Positions 17,160 to 24,494 of a DNA stretch of 64,000 nt are shown here, in pieces (the first letter of the stretch is position 1; the number at the start of each line of letters is the position of its first letter). The DNA lies in the NCBI GenBank assembly GCA_017481945.1, contig JAFUOJ010000011.1, positions 166,633 to 230,632 on the forward strand. The letters run 5' to 3'. The DNA comes from Parabacteroides sp. GTDB taxonomy: Bacteria; Bacteroidota; Bacteroidia; Bacteroidales; Tannerellaceae. Both the position numbers and the translations under genes were made by a program. Below the pieces are notes generated by a model. The model had not been told where the DNA came from and did not search any database. It saw only the letters and a program-made list of their open reading frames with translations.

Positions 17160-18386
17160 TTAATAAGAGGTTATAGAATATCCAGCCGCCTTGAGATCTT
17201 CCCAAAAATGCGGGTAACTCTTACTTACAACTTCGGGATCAGCAATCTCTATTCCTTCCGGGCGAACCAACGCAGCCGGGGCAAAAGCCATAGCCATACG
17301 GTGATCTTCATAGGTAGCAATCACCGGATGTTCTTCCGGTTCACAGCGTTCACCATTCCACTCCAGAATGCTATCATTACTATCCGTCAGCAGATACCCT
17401 AACTTACGAAGCTCTGTTTTCAATGCCTCAATACGATCCGTCTCCTTAATCTTCAGGCTTTGCAATCCCGTAAAGCGGAAAGGCGTATTCATTAACACGC
17501 AAGCCACCACAAATGTTTGTGCCAAGTCCGGTTCATTCACGAAGTTATAGTTCAACTTCTTAACGCTGTTACCATTACGTCTGAGAAGTACTCCCCGTTC
17601 AGTGAAAGTAGTACCGACTCCCAATTGAGCAAAGAGTTTGGCTCCTGCAGAATCTCCTTGCAAACTATTCTTAAATAATCCCAACAACTCAATCTCTGCG
17701 TTTCGCGACAACGCCATCATAGCATACCAGTAGGAAGCGGCGCTCCAATCTGACTCCACCGTGAAAGGGATTGGGTTGTACTCTTGCGGACGGACTTTAA
17801 TGGTAGAGCCGTTCCACTCTGCTTTTACAGCATATTGCGCCATCAATTGCAGTGTAAGATTGATATAAGGCTTTGAGATGATATTTCCCTCCAAATGCAA
17901 AGTCAATCCGTTCTCCATCAGCGGAGCAATCATCAACAATGCAGATATATACTGCGAACTAACTCCGCCGGCCAACGAAATCTCGCCACCCTGCAAAGCA
18001 CTTCCGAAGATTCGCAAAGGAGGATACCCCTCTTTCTCCATATACTCGACCTTTGCCCCCAAAGCATTGAGCGCGTCTACCAAGATCTTTATCGGACGGT
18101 TCTTCATACGTTCCGTACCGGTGATTGTCCACTCGCCTACTACCTTAGACAAAAAAGCTGTCAAGAACCGCATAGCAGTTCCCGCAGCTTTTATATCAAA
18201 ATCACGTTCGTTTGAGTTCAGAGCCTTAACCATCACTTCCGTATCGTCACAGTCCGACAGATTCTGAATATCATACGGACTATAACTCAATGCGTTTAGG
18301 ATTAACGCACGATTACAGATACTCTTTGAAGCAGGAAGCTTAACAGAAGCTTTCAATAAGGCTGGAGCTGTTATTCTATATTTCAT
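17160..18386 (-). CDS. aroA: 3-phosphoshikimate 1-carboxyvinyltransferase (EPSP synthase)
   Basis: 408 residues. N-terminal substrate-binding LPASKSICNRALILNALS, central GTAMRFLTAFLS, VSSQYISALLMIAPL, and the C-terminal KETDRIEALKTELRKLG and YEDHRMAMAFAPAAL blocks are all present. Sixth step of the shikimate pathway, transferring enolpyruvate from PEP to shikimate-3-phosphate in the cytoplasm. First gene of a minus-strand group with the small membrane protein and the metal permease; a predicted promoter lies at 18412. Confidence 0.97.
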   Translation of the reverse strand: MKYRITAPALLKASVKLPASKSICNRALILNALSYSPYDIQNLSDCDDTEVMVKALNSNERDFDIKAAGTAMRFLTAFLSKVVGEWTITGTERMKNRPIKILVDALNALGAKVEYMEKEGYPPLRIFGSALQGGEISLAGGVSSQYISALLMIAPLMENGLTLHLEGNIISKPYINLTLQLMAQYAVKAEWNGSTIKVRPQEYNPIPFTVESDWSAASYWYAMMALSRNAEIELLGLFKNSLQGDSAGAKLFAQLGVGTTFTERGVLLRRNGNSVKKLNYNFVNEPDLAQTFVVACVLMNTPFRFTGLQSLKIKETDRIEALKTELRKLGYLLTDSNDSILEWNGERCEPEEHPVIATYEDHRMAMAFAPAALVRPEGIEIADPEVVSKSYPHFWEDLKAAGYSITSY

Positions 18387-18411
18387 TATAATTGCACAAT
18401 TATACGGAGTG

Positions 18412-18419
18412 CAAAAGTA
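18412..18419 (-). promoter_or_regulatory. Predicted -7 box for aroA
   Basis: The minus strand reads TACTTTTG, matching TAnnTTTG, 26 bases ahead of the aroA start codon. Confidence 0.5.
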
Positions 18420-18454
18420 CAGATTTTATGCTTTCCAATAAAGCCCCTCGCTCT

Positions 18455-19438
18455 CTATTTCTTCAAATAAGGCTTCCCTTTCTTCCAAAAGACCTCCTCT
18501 TGCGTGATAAACCAAGTCTTTCCATGATCATTATTGCCCTGATAAAAGAGGTAAGTCCGTCCGTCTACATCTGTGAAGATATGAGGATGTCCGGATTCAC
18601 TGGAGTTCCATTCCCCCGGCTTACCGTTAGGCAAGAAAGGCTCCTCCGAGAGGCGTTTCCAGACGATGCCATCCCGGCTTTCCGCCACTCCGACCTGTTG
18701 GGGAGCATTATTGTAGGCACCGGCATAGAACATAAACAGTTTCTTTCCTTTCTTGGCGATAGAAGCACCTTCGATACACTGTCCTTCCCAAGGATAAACC
18801 GGATAGAGGATCGATGAATCGGCAGCCTGTACCCAATCCTCCCGATTAAAAGTCGTATTTCCCGGAGCAACAGCCACTCCCTGCATTTGGATCTTATAGT
18901 CCTTGTCGCGAGTCGCAAAATAGAGGAAATAGCGTCCTTCAAATTCGCACACCTCCGCGTCTATCGCTCTTCCACAATTCCAATCACCTGTAGGAGAGAA
19001 AATCGGATTCGTCGCGTTCCGTTCAAAATGAATACCATCTTCAGATACGGCATGACAAATCGCATCCTTTTTCCCATTCCCATACGTCTGATAGAACAGA
19101 TGAACCTTGCCATCCTTCACCAAAGCACCGGGGGCACAAAGTCCCTTCTTCTCATATTCAGCATTCGGAGCAGGCGTGATCTCCCCCACCTTAGTCCAAT
19201 TCACCAAATCGCTGCTGGCTGCAATACCTATATTCCAGCCGGAATTAGGATCACCCTTCTTAGGCGGTATCGAATGATACATCAAATAACGTCCCTTGAA
19301 ATTCACCACGTGCGGGTCTTTCGCATAAGGGACTCCCACTCGAGAGGTATCCCCGTACATCATCCGTACCTTCTGGGCTCCCATCCTCCCCGGGAGTAAA
19401 ATCAAAGCAAGAAACAGCAATAAAGTCTTTATTCGCAT
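18455..19438 (-). CDS. Exported five-bladed beta-propeller glycoside hydrolase, GH43-like
   Basis: 327 residues, signal peptide about 1-21 (LILLPGRMGAQ). The three acidic residues of this hydrolase clan are visible: Asp41 in YAKDPHVVNFKGRYLMYHS, Asp160 in CGRAIDAEVCEFEG, and Glu223 in CIEGASIAKKGKKLFMFY. Blade-type repeats such as GKVHLFYQTYG and GRTYLFYQGNN support the fold. GH43, GH32-like or a related family cannot be separated by eye, so the sugar substrate is open. It lies 13 bp downstream of the Rpn-type gene on the same strand. Confidence 0.83.
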   Translation of the reverse strand: MRIKTLLLFLALILLPGRMGAQKVRMMYGDTSRVGVPYAKDPHVVNFKGRYLMYHSIPPKKGDPNSGWNIGIAASSDLVNWTKVGEITPAPNAEYEKKGLCAPGALVKDGKVHLFYQTYGNGKKDAICHAVSEDGIHFERNATNPIFSPTGDWNCGRAIDAEVCEFEGRYFLYFATRDKDYKIQMQGVAVAPGNTTFNREDWVQAADSSILYPVYPWEGQCIEGASIAKKGKKLFMFYAGAYNNAPQQVGVAESRDGIVWKRLSEEPFLPNGKPGEWNSSESGHPHIFTDVDGRTYLFYQGNNDHGKTWFITQEEVFWKKGKPYLKK

Positions 19439-19451
19439 GGTATTTAAGTTT

Positions 19452-20345
19452 TTATTTTGAGCCTAACAAAGTCATAACCTCCTCTTCCGACAGCTTGGCT
19501 ATCTTGGCAATTGAAGAAATGTCCATCCCCTGTTCACGCATATTTTGAATCATAAGACGAATACCCTCGAATTTACCTTCCGCTCGTCCTTTGGCTTCCC
19601 CCTCTTCGAGTCCTTCTGCCTTACCTTCTTCAAGCCCTTGGTGATAAAAGGTGTACATCGTATTGTTATAATCCCTATAGTGCTTCAATGCCTGGTCGTA
19701 TTCCCAACGTTCTTCCTCACTCAAAGTAGCCACGTTTGCAACCTCCAGGATCTTCCCGAAAACGGATTTCTCTACATAAAAAGGATAATTCTCAAATGTT
19801 TCCATATTCTTCAATAAATAAATCCAACGATCAAAATCGGTCTGACACTCCTCCACCGTCTTGTTAAAATGGGGCAAACTCAAATAAATCTGACGCATTT
19901 TGTTGTTCACCACCTCTCCCGTTTCACGGTCTGCCAATACAACATCCGTACGAAACTTCGTCAACGACGCTATCTTAAAATTCAAAAAGAAGATGCCATA
20001 TACCGGACAAATCTCATATCTCCAAGCGGTACCTTTCAGCCCCTGCTCGTCTATCATTCGGCATAGATAATACAACGCACGATCCAGGAAATAACCCTGA
20101 TACTGGTTTTGTATCTCTACGATGAACTGTGTGCCGTCCTCATCCTCACATAGAATGTCGTAAATCACCACCTTATGATTCAAAGACCTCGGAACCTTCT
20201 CCTTATTCATCAGGTTGATACGCTTCACATGGCGCTCATCTCCCAAAATCACTCGTATCAGTTCCGTCAGCAACTCTTTACTCACTTCCCTACCGAACAG
20301 ATGTTTAAACCCCACGTCGGTAAAGGGATTCATATACTTTCCCAT
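19452..20345 (-). CDS. Rpn/PD-(D/E)XK nuclease family transposase-like protein
   Basis: 297 residues. N-terminus MNPFTDVGFKHLFG and the PD-(D/E)XK-type core IYDILCEDEDGTQFIVEIQ with Asp63, Glu77 and Gln79 identify the Rpn/YhgA-like family (TIGR01784). Such proteins are recombination-promoting nucleases, common in many copies in Bacteroidales. The C-terminal third holds the family's low-complexity Gly-Glu-Ala/Lys repeat (EEGKAEGLEEGEAKGRAEGK), prone to length change. It has its own predicted promoter and abuts the symmetric repeat element E upstream. Confidence 0.9.
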   Translation of the reverse strand: MGKYMNPFTDVGFKHLFGREVSKELLTELIRVILGDERHVKRINLMNKEKVPRSLNHKVVIYDILCEDEDGTQFIVEIQNQYQGYFLDRALYYLCRMIDEQGLKGTAWRYEICPVYGIFFLNFKIASLTKFRTDVVLADRETGEVVNNKMRQIYLSLPHFNKTVEECQTDFDRWIYLLKNMETFENYPFYVEKSVFGKILEVANVATLSEEERWEYDQALKHYRDYNNTMYTFYHQGLEEGKAEGLEEGEAKGRAEGKFEGIRLMIQNMREQGMDISSIAKIAKLSEEEVMTLLGSK

Positions 20346-20385
20346 AGTTTTTAGGATTTAGTTAATACTGTTATTTGTTTGAAAG

Positions 20386-20393
20386 CAAAGATA
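20386..20393 (-). promoter_or_regulatory. Predicted -7 box for the Rpn-type gene
   Basis: The minus strand reads TATCTTTG, matching TAnnTTTG, 41 bases ahead of the start at 20345. Element E begins 85 bases further upstream. Confidence 0.45.
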
Positions 20394-20477
20394 AGAGTTT
20401 ATTCAGAACATCATCGCCATTTCAGAGGGAATTTTCCAGTCCGGACAAAGTTTCAGGGAGAGGCTTAGTGGTCGTGA

Positions 20478-20683
20478 CTTCCCAACGCGGACGGTCGCAA
20501 CCTTCGCGACCGGTAAGGTATTACTTCTTATTCCGTACGGAATATACTCGTATTCCACTCGGAATAATTTACAATTCCACTCGGAATATAATTTTATTCC
20601 GTACGGAATATTTCTTTATTCCACGTGGAATTATAAAAAAGACCTTACCAGTCGCGGAAGTAGCGACCGGTAAGGTTGGGAAG
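20478..20683. repeat. Element E: mirror-symmetric 206 bp element with five palindromes on a 22 bp lattice and 42 bp inverted arms
   Basis: Five 14 bp cores ATTCC-nnnn-GGAAT at 20530, 20552, 20574, 20596 and 20618, exactly 22 bp apart; the centres are GTAC, ACTC, ACTC, GTAC and ACGT. Flanking arms 20478-20519 and 20642-20683 are inverted copies of each other (33 of 42 positions match by hand alignment). The midpoint of the arms and the midpoint of the middle core coincide at 20580.5, so the whole element is symmetric. The arms also hold GACCGGTAAGGT at 20508 and again at 20665. It fills most of the 470 bp gap between the divergent Rpn-type and protease genes. No coding sequence is credible in it. 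Layout resembles a MITE with an internal minisatellite. Confidence 0.88.
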
Positions 20684-20799
20684 GGAAGAAGCTATGGGGT
20701 AGCTGGAGATAACAAAAAAGGGGATTGGGATAAATCCTTTCTCAACATATTTATCTTTCAAATTCTGTCTGAAATAGAAGAATAATCTCTTTTAAATCG

Positions 20800-20807
20800 T
20801 ATATTTG
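20800..20807 (+). promoter_or_regulatory. Predicted -7 box for the T9SS-tailed protease gene
   Basis: TATATTTG matches TAnnTTTG and lies only 9 bases before the ATG at 20816, so the leader would be nearly absent. Confidence 0.4.
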
Positions 20808-20815
20808 CGACTGTT

Positions 20816-22462
20816 ATGATGAAAAATAATATTCTCTACATTATTTGCTTGCTCTTTTGTGTTTCGGGCAAGGCTCAAATTAGCCACGGCGGAACACCCT
20901 TACCTCTTTCCATCACAAAAAGTCAAGAGGAGGATCTATTTATTCAAATGCCTGAGTTTAACCTCAGAGAGCAACTTCGGCAGGATTCACTTGAGGCAAG
21001 TGATTTTCGTAACGGATATCGGTTTGCTTACAAATTTATAACTGATTACACACCGGACAATTCGGGTATTCATTTCACGCTTCCAGACGGAACAAAAGTA
21101 TGGCGATTAGGTTTTTATTCTCCCAATGCTTACTCTCTCAATCTGTTATTCAGTCAATATCATCTTCCAGAAGGGGCTCGCGTGTACCTTTATAATAAAG
21201 ACCAAACAGAAGTATTAGGTTCTTTTACTCACTTAAATAATTCAGAATTAGGATTACTGCCTGTTGCACCGATTGTGGGAGACCGAATAATCGTCGAATA
21301 TCAAGAGCCGGCTACGGTTGCTTTCCCGGGACAACTGACCATTGGGGAAGTTAATCATGGATATCGTCAGTTCCGAATTTCTGAACCACAACCAGACCAG
21401 TCTAATTTCTGGTGTATGCCCCCTTTGGCCTGTTATCAAGATACTACAGAGTATTATAATGCCATTGAGCGAAGTGTTATTTTACTTATTATCAATGGGA
21501 CAACAAGTTGTACAGGCACATTAGTTAATAACACCGCACAGGATGGGAAACCCTATCTATTAACCGCTTCCCACTGTTTGAACGAGCGATTTCAACTAAC
21601 CAACCCGGACTATGCTGCCGTTGCCGGAAATATTATCTGTTATTTCAATTATAACAGTCCTCAATGCAGTCCGGTAGAAGTTGGACAAACAGACCAAACC
21701 ATGTCCTCTGCTTACTTTCGCGCAGCTAATGAAAAGACAGATATGGCCTTATTGGAGTTATTGGAAGTACCACCGACAGATTATAATGTATATTATGCTG
21801 GCTGGAATGCACAGGACAAAGGGGTAAATCCCTATGTTTGTATTCACCATCCGGGAGGTTCTTTAAAACGACTAAATCAAGTTGATGGAGACATCGAATT
21901 ACTCACTTATACTATACAGGAAATGGATTTCAATCCGCTTACTCATTGGAAAGTAAGCCGTTGGTCTACAGGATGTACAGCCGCAGGTTCTTCGGGCTCT
22001 CCTCTGATTGATGGGAATAATCATGTTATTGGAGCTCTAACCGGTGGATCCTCTTTTTGTAGTTCACCTATCAATGATTATTTCTTCGCTTTACAAAAAA
22101 GTTGGGCAGAGCCGGCTGATAGTAGCAAACAACTTAAATGTTGGTTGGATCCTATCGGTTTAGAAACACCTATTTGTGACGGAATGGATACAAACTCATC
22201 TGGAACAGCACTTGAAGGTTTTCCAATAGAAACCGAATTAAATTGGTCTATCGATCAAAAGAATCGGACTATTCATCTCTCATTTCCTGCTGTTATCACG
22301 CAAGCAAGCTTAACACTGATCACGATTGAAGGAAAGATTGTAATGCAAATCCCTATTCATCATCAAGAGGCAACGATAAAGACAGGAGGTATATCCCCTG
22401 GTATATATATAGCTAAAGTGGTTTATAACAACAAAGTTTATACAAAAAAGGTCTTGTTTTAA
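20816..22462 (+). CDS. Secreted trypsin-like serine protease with type IX sorting domain
   Basis: 548 residues. Signal peptide about 1-20 (ending SGKAQ). The catalytic triad of an S1/lysyl-endopeptidase-like domain is visible: His253 in LLTASHCL, Asp309 in KTDMALLEL, Ser393 in TAAGSSGSPL, with several cysteines likely forming disulphides. Residues about 490-548 form a T9SS type A C-terminal domain, ending in PGIYIAKVVYNNKVYTKKVLF-type sequence (split here: GIYIAKVV then KVYTKKVLF). It should be exported through Sec and then T9SS to the cell surface or medium, with the tail cut off. It fits with the PorW/SprE homologue in this window. Confidence 0.9.
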   Translation: MMKNNILYIICLLFCVSGKAQISHGGTPLPLSITKSQEEDLFIQMPEFNLREQLRQDSLEASDFRNGYRFAYKFITDYTPDNSGIHFTLPDGTKVWRLGFYSPNAYSLNLLFSQYHLPEGARVYLYNKDQTEVLGSFTHLNNSELGLLPVAPIVGDRIIVEYQEPATVAFPGQLTIGEVNHGYRQFRISEPQPDQSNFWCMPPLACYQDTTEYYNAIERSVILLIINGTTSCTGTLVNNTAQDGKPYLLTASHCLNERFQLTNPDYAAVAGNIICYFNYNSPQCSPVEVGQTDQTMSSAYFRAANEKTDMALLELLEVPPTDYNVYYAGWNAQDKGVNPYVCIHHPGGSLKRLNQVDGDIELLTYTIQEMDFNPLTHWKVSRWSTGCTAAGSSGSPLIDGNNHVIGALTGGSSFCSSPINDYFFALQKSWAEPADSSKQLKCWLDPIGLETPICDGMDTNSSGTALEGFPIETELNWSIDQKNRTIHLSFPAVITQASLTLITIEGKIVMQIPIHHQEATIKTGGISPGIYIAKVVYNNKVYTKKVLF

Positions 22463-22498
22463 TTAAAATAAGCATGATTAGAAAGATTTTATACATTG

Positions 22499-22533
22499 TT
22501 TGTTCGACATAAACAAAAAATGCTTTAATTTTG
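22499..22533 (+). promoter_or_regulatory. Predicted promoter of the OmpA-like/TPR lipoprotein gene
   Basis: A TTTG at 22499-22502 and a TAATTTTG at 22526-22533 give the spaced -33/-7 pair of Bacteroidetes promoters. The leader would be about 65 bases. The gene's strongly biased codon use suggests high expression. Confidence 0.55.
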
Positions 22534-22605
22534 CATGTTGATAGATAGGAGCAGATTGAAAGTGAATATATAAACATAATAACATTTTAAACTTACATCA
22601 AAATT

Positions 22606-24297
22606 ATGAACAAAAAGTTTTTATTGCCTTTCTTCGTATTGGCAGCACTTCTAACTTTTTCTTCTTGTTCAAACAAGTTGAAACCGTTAGCTGAAGAGTA
22701 CATCAAAGCTGAACCGCAGCCGTTAGAGGCTATCGGAGGCAAAGTACCTGTAACTATCAACGCTACTTTCCCTGCAAAATGGTTCAACAAGAAAGCGGTA
22801 GTAACTGTAACTCCGGTTCTTCGTTACGAAGGTGGTGAAGCATGGGGTACATCTTACACTTACCAAGGTGAAAAAGTAAAAGGTAACAATCAAGTTATCC
22901 CGCAGAAAGAAGGTGCTAATGTAACAATGAAGTCTGCTTTCACTTACAAACCTGAAATGAAAAAGTCAGAATTATATTTGACTTTTGACGCTAAAATCAA
23001 AAACAAAACTGTTAAATTGCCAGATGTAAAGATCGGTGAAGGTGTTATCGCAACATCAGAATTGGCTGATGCAGCTACTGCTAATGCAGCTATCGCAGCA
23101 GACAAATTCCAGCGTATCATTAAAGAAGCTCACGATGCAAACATCATGTTCCTTATCCACCAAGCTGAACTTCGTTCTAAAGAATTAAAGAAAGACGAAA
23201 TCGCAGATTGGAAGAACTTGGTTAAGAATGCAGATGAAGCTCCTAACCAGAATGTAGCAATTGAAATCTCTGCTTACGCTTCTCCTGATGGTGGTGTTAA
23301 ATACAACACTGGTTTGGCTGAAAGACGTGAAGGTAACACAAACAAATATTTGGCTAAAGAATTGAAGAAGATGAAAGTGGACGTTCCTGTTGACGCTCGC
23401 TACACAGCTCAAGACTGGGAAGGTTTCCAAGAATTAGTTTCTAAATCAAACATCCAGGATAAAGACCTTGTATTACGAGTTCTTTCTATGTACAAAGATC
23501 CTGAACAACGCGAACAGGAAATTAAGAACATCTCTTCTGTATTCAGTACTTTGGCAGAAGAAATCTTACCTCAACTTCGTCGTTCTCGTTTGACTGCTAA
23601 CATCGAAATCATCGGTAAGTCTGACGAAGAAATCAGCGCATTGGCTAAGAGTGATCCTAAAGCATTGAACATCGAAGAAATCCTTTACGCTGCAACATTG
23701 ACAAACAATGACAACGAAAAGATGGCTATCTATAAGAAAGCTTCTGAATTGTATCCTAACTGCTACCGTACATGGAACAACATCGGTATGATGGCATTCC
23801 GTGCTGGCGATTTGAACAAGGCTGAACAAATGTTCAACAAAGCAAACTCAGTTAAGAACAATCCAGAATCAAATATGAACTTAGGTTTGATTGCTTTGAC
23901 AAAGGGTGACCAAGCTAAAGCTCAGCAATTATTTGGTAGTGCTTCTGGTGTTGCAGAATTAGGTGAAGCTCTTGGTGTTCTTTACTTAGAACAAGGTGAA
24001 TGGGCTAAGGCTGCAAATTCTTTTGGCTCTGTAAAATCTAATAATGCTGCATTAGCTCAGATTTTAACAAAAGATTATAGCAAGGCTTCTCAAACTTTGA
24101 ATGCAGTTGCTAAGCCAGACGCAACAACTTCTTACTTGAAAGCAATCGTTGCTGCTCGTACAAATGATTCTAATGGTGTAATCAGTAACTTGAAAGCTGC
24201 TATTGCAGCTGATAAGTCTTTGGCTAAAGAAGCTGCTACAGACTTAGAATTTGCTAAATATGCAACTAACAGTGACTTCGCTTCATTGGTTAAGTAA
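22606..24297 (+). CDS. OmpA-like/TPR outer-membrane lipoprotein
   Basis: 563 residues. Lipoprotein signal ending LTFSSC (Cys21). About residues 25-150 look like a beta-rich domain; about 215-290 resemble an OmpA-type peptidoglycan-binding region (VAIEISAYASPDGG then GLAERREGNTNKYLAKEL); from about 355 on there are TPR pairs (YRTWNNIGMMAFRAGDLNKAEQMF and similar). Codon choice is narrow (GAA, GGT, GCT, AAC), a sign of abundant expression in this group. Related TPR lipoproteins in Porphyromonadaceae are major antigens, but I do not assign a name. It likely tethers the outer membrane to peptidoglycan or serves assembly of envelope proteins. Confidence 0.8.
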   Translation: MNKKFLLPFFVLAALLTFSSCSNKLKPLAEEYIKAEPQPLEAIGGKVPVTINATFPAKWFNKKAVVTVTPVLRYEGGEAWGTSYTYQGEKVKGNNQVIPQKEGANVTMKSAFTYKPEMKKSELYLTFDAKIKNKTVKLPDVKIGEGVIATSELADAATANAAIAADKFQRIIKEAHDANIMFLIHQAELRSKELKKDEIADWKNLVKNADEAPNQNVAIEISAYASPDGGVKYNTGLAERREGNTNKYLAKELKKMKVDVPVDARYTAQDWEGFQELVSKSNIQDKDLVLRVLSMYKDPEQREQEIKNISSVFSTLAEEILPQLRRSRLTANIEIIGKSDEEISALAKSDPKALNIEEILYAATLTNNDNEKMAIYKKASELYPNCYRTWNNIGMMAFRAGDLNKAEQMFNKANSVKNNPESNMNLGLIALTKGDQAKAQQLFGSASGVAELGEALGVLYLEQGEWAKAANSFGSVKSNNAALAQILTKDYSKASQTLNAVAKPDATTSYLKAIVAARTNDSNGVISNLKAAIAADKSLAKEAATDLEFAKYATNSDFASLVK

Positions 24298-24319
24298 TTA
24301 TTAGATTTATATAGATAAG

Positions 24320-24351
24320 AAGGAGATGGGCAAGAGTTCATCTCCTTTTTT
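24320..24351 (+). terminator. Rho-independent terminator
   Basis: Stem AAGGAGATG (24320-24328) with CATCTCCTT (24339-24347) and 10-base loop, followed by a T-run. Follows the OmpA-like/TPR lipoprotein gene by 22 bases. Confidence 0.82.
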
Positions 24352-24416
24352 ATATCCTATAACATAGATCCAATGATAACTTTCACTCTTTTAACTAAAT
24401 ATCTATCAAATCAAGC

Positions 24417-24430
24417 AGGAAATATTTCCT
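24417..24430. promoter_or_regulatory. Perfect 14 bp palindrome at the GH92 promoter (possible operator)
   Basis: AGGAAATATTTCCT is a perfect palindrome ending 18 bases before the predicted -7 box at 24449, that is across the -33 region. A dimeric regulator could bind here; no regulator is identified. Confidence 0.4.
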
Positions 24431-24448
24431 AATCTCCCACACATTGCT

Positions 24449-24456
24449 TATTTTTG
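24449..24456 (+). promoter_or_regulatory. Predicted -7 box for the GH92 gene pair
   Basis: TATTTTTG matches TAnnTTTG. It lies inside the 5' end of the longest GH92 frame (TTG at 24444) and so rules out that start. Confidence 0.5.
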
Positions 24457-24494
24457 GAAATTCTATCGAAATTAGGAAAAATACACAAATACAA

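Noticed and set aside
18392-19399. Plus- and minus-strand ORFs of 125-170 codons over the GH43-like gene
   Set aside because: They are shadows of the real GH43-like frame, which has a signal peptide and catalytic residues.
20375-20785. 136-codon ORF across element E
   Set aside because: It runs through the palindromic array and inverted arms, its protein shows only repeat-derived RTEY/IPRGII stretches, and it has no family resemblance.
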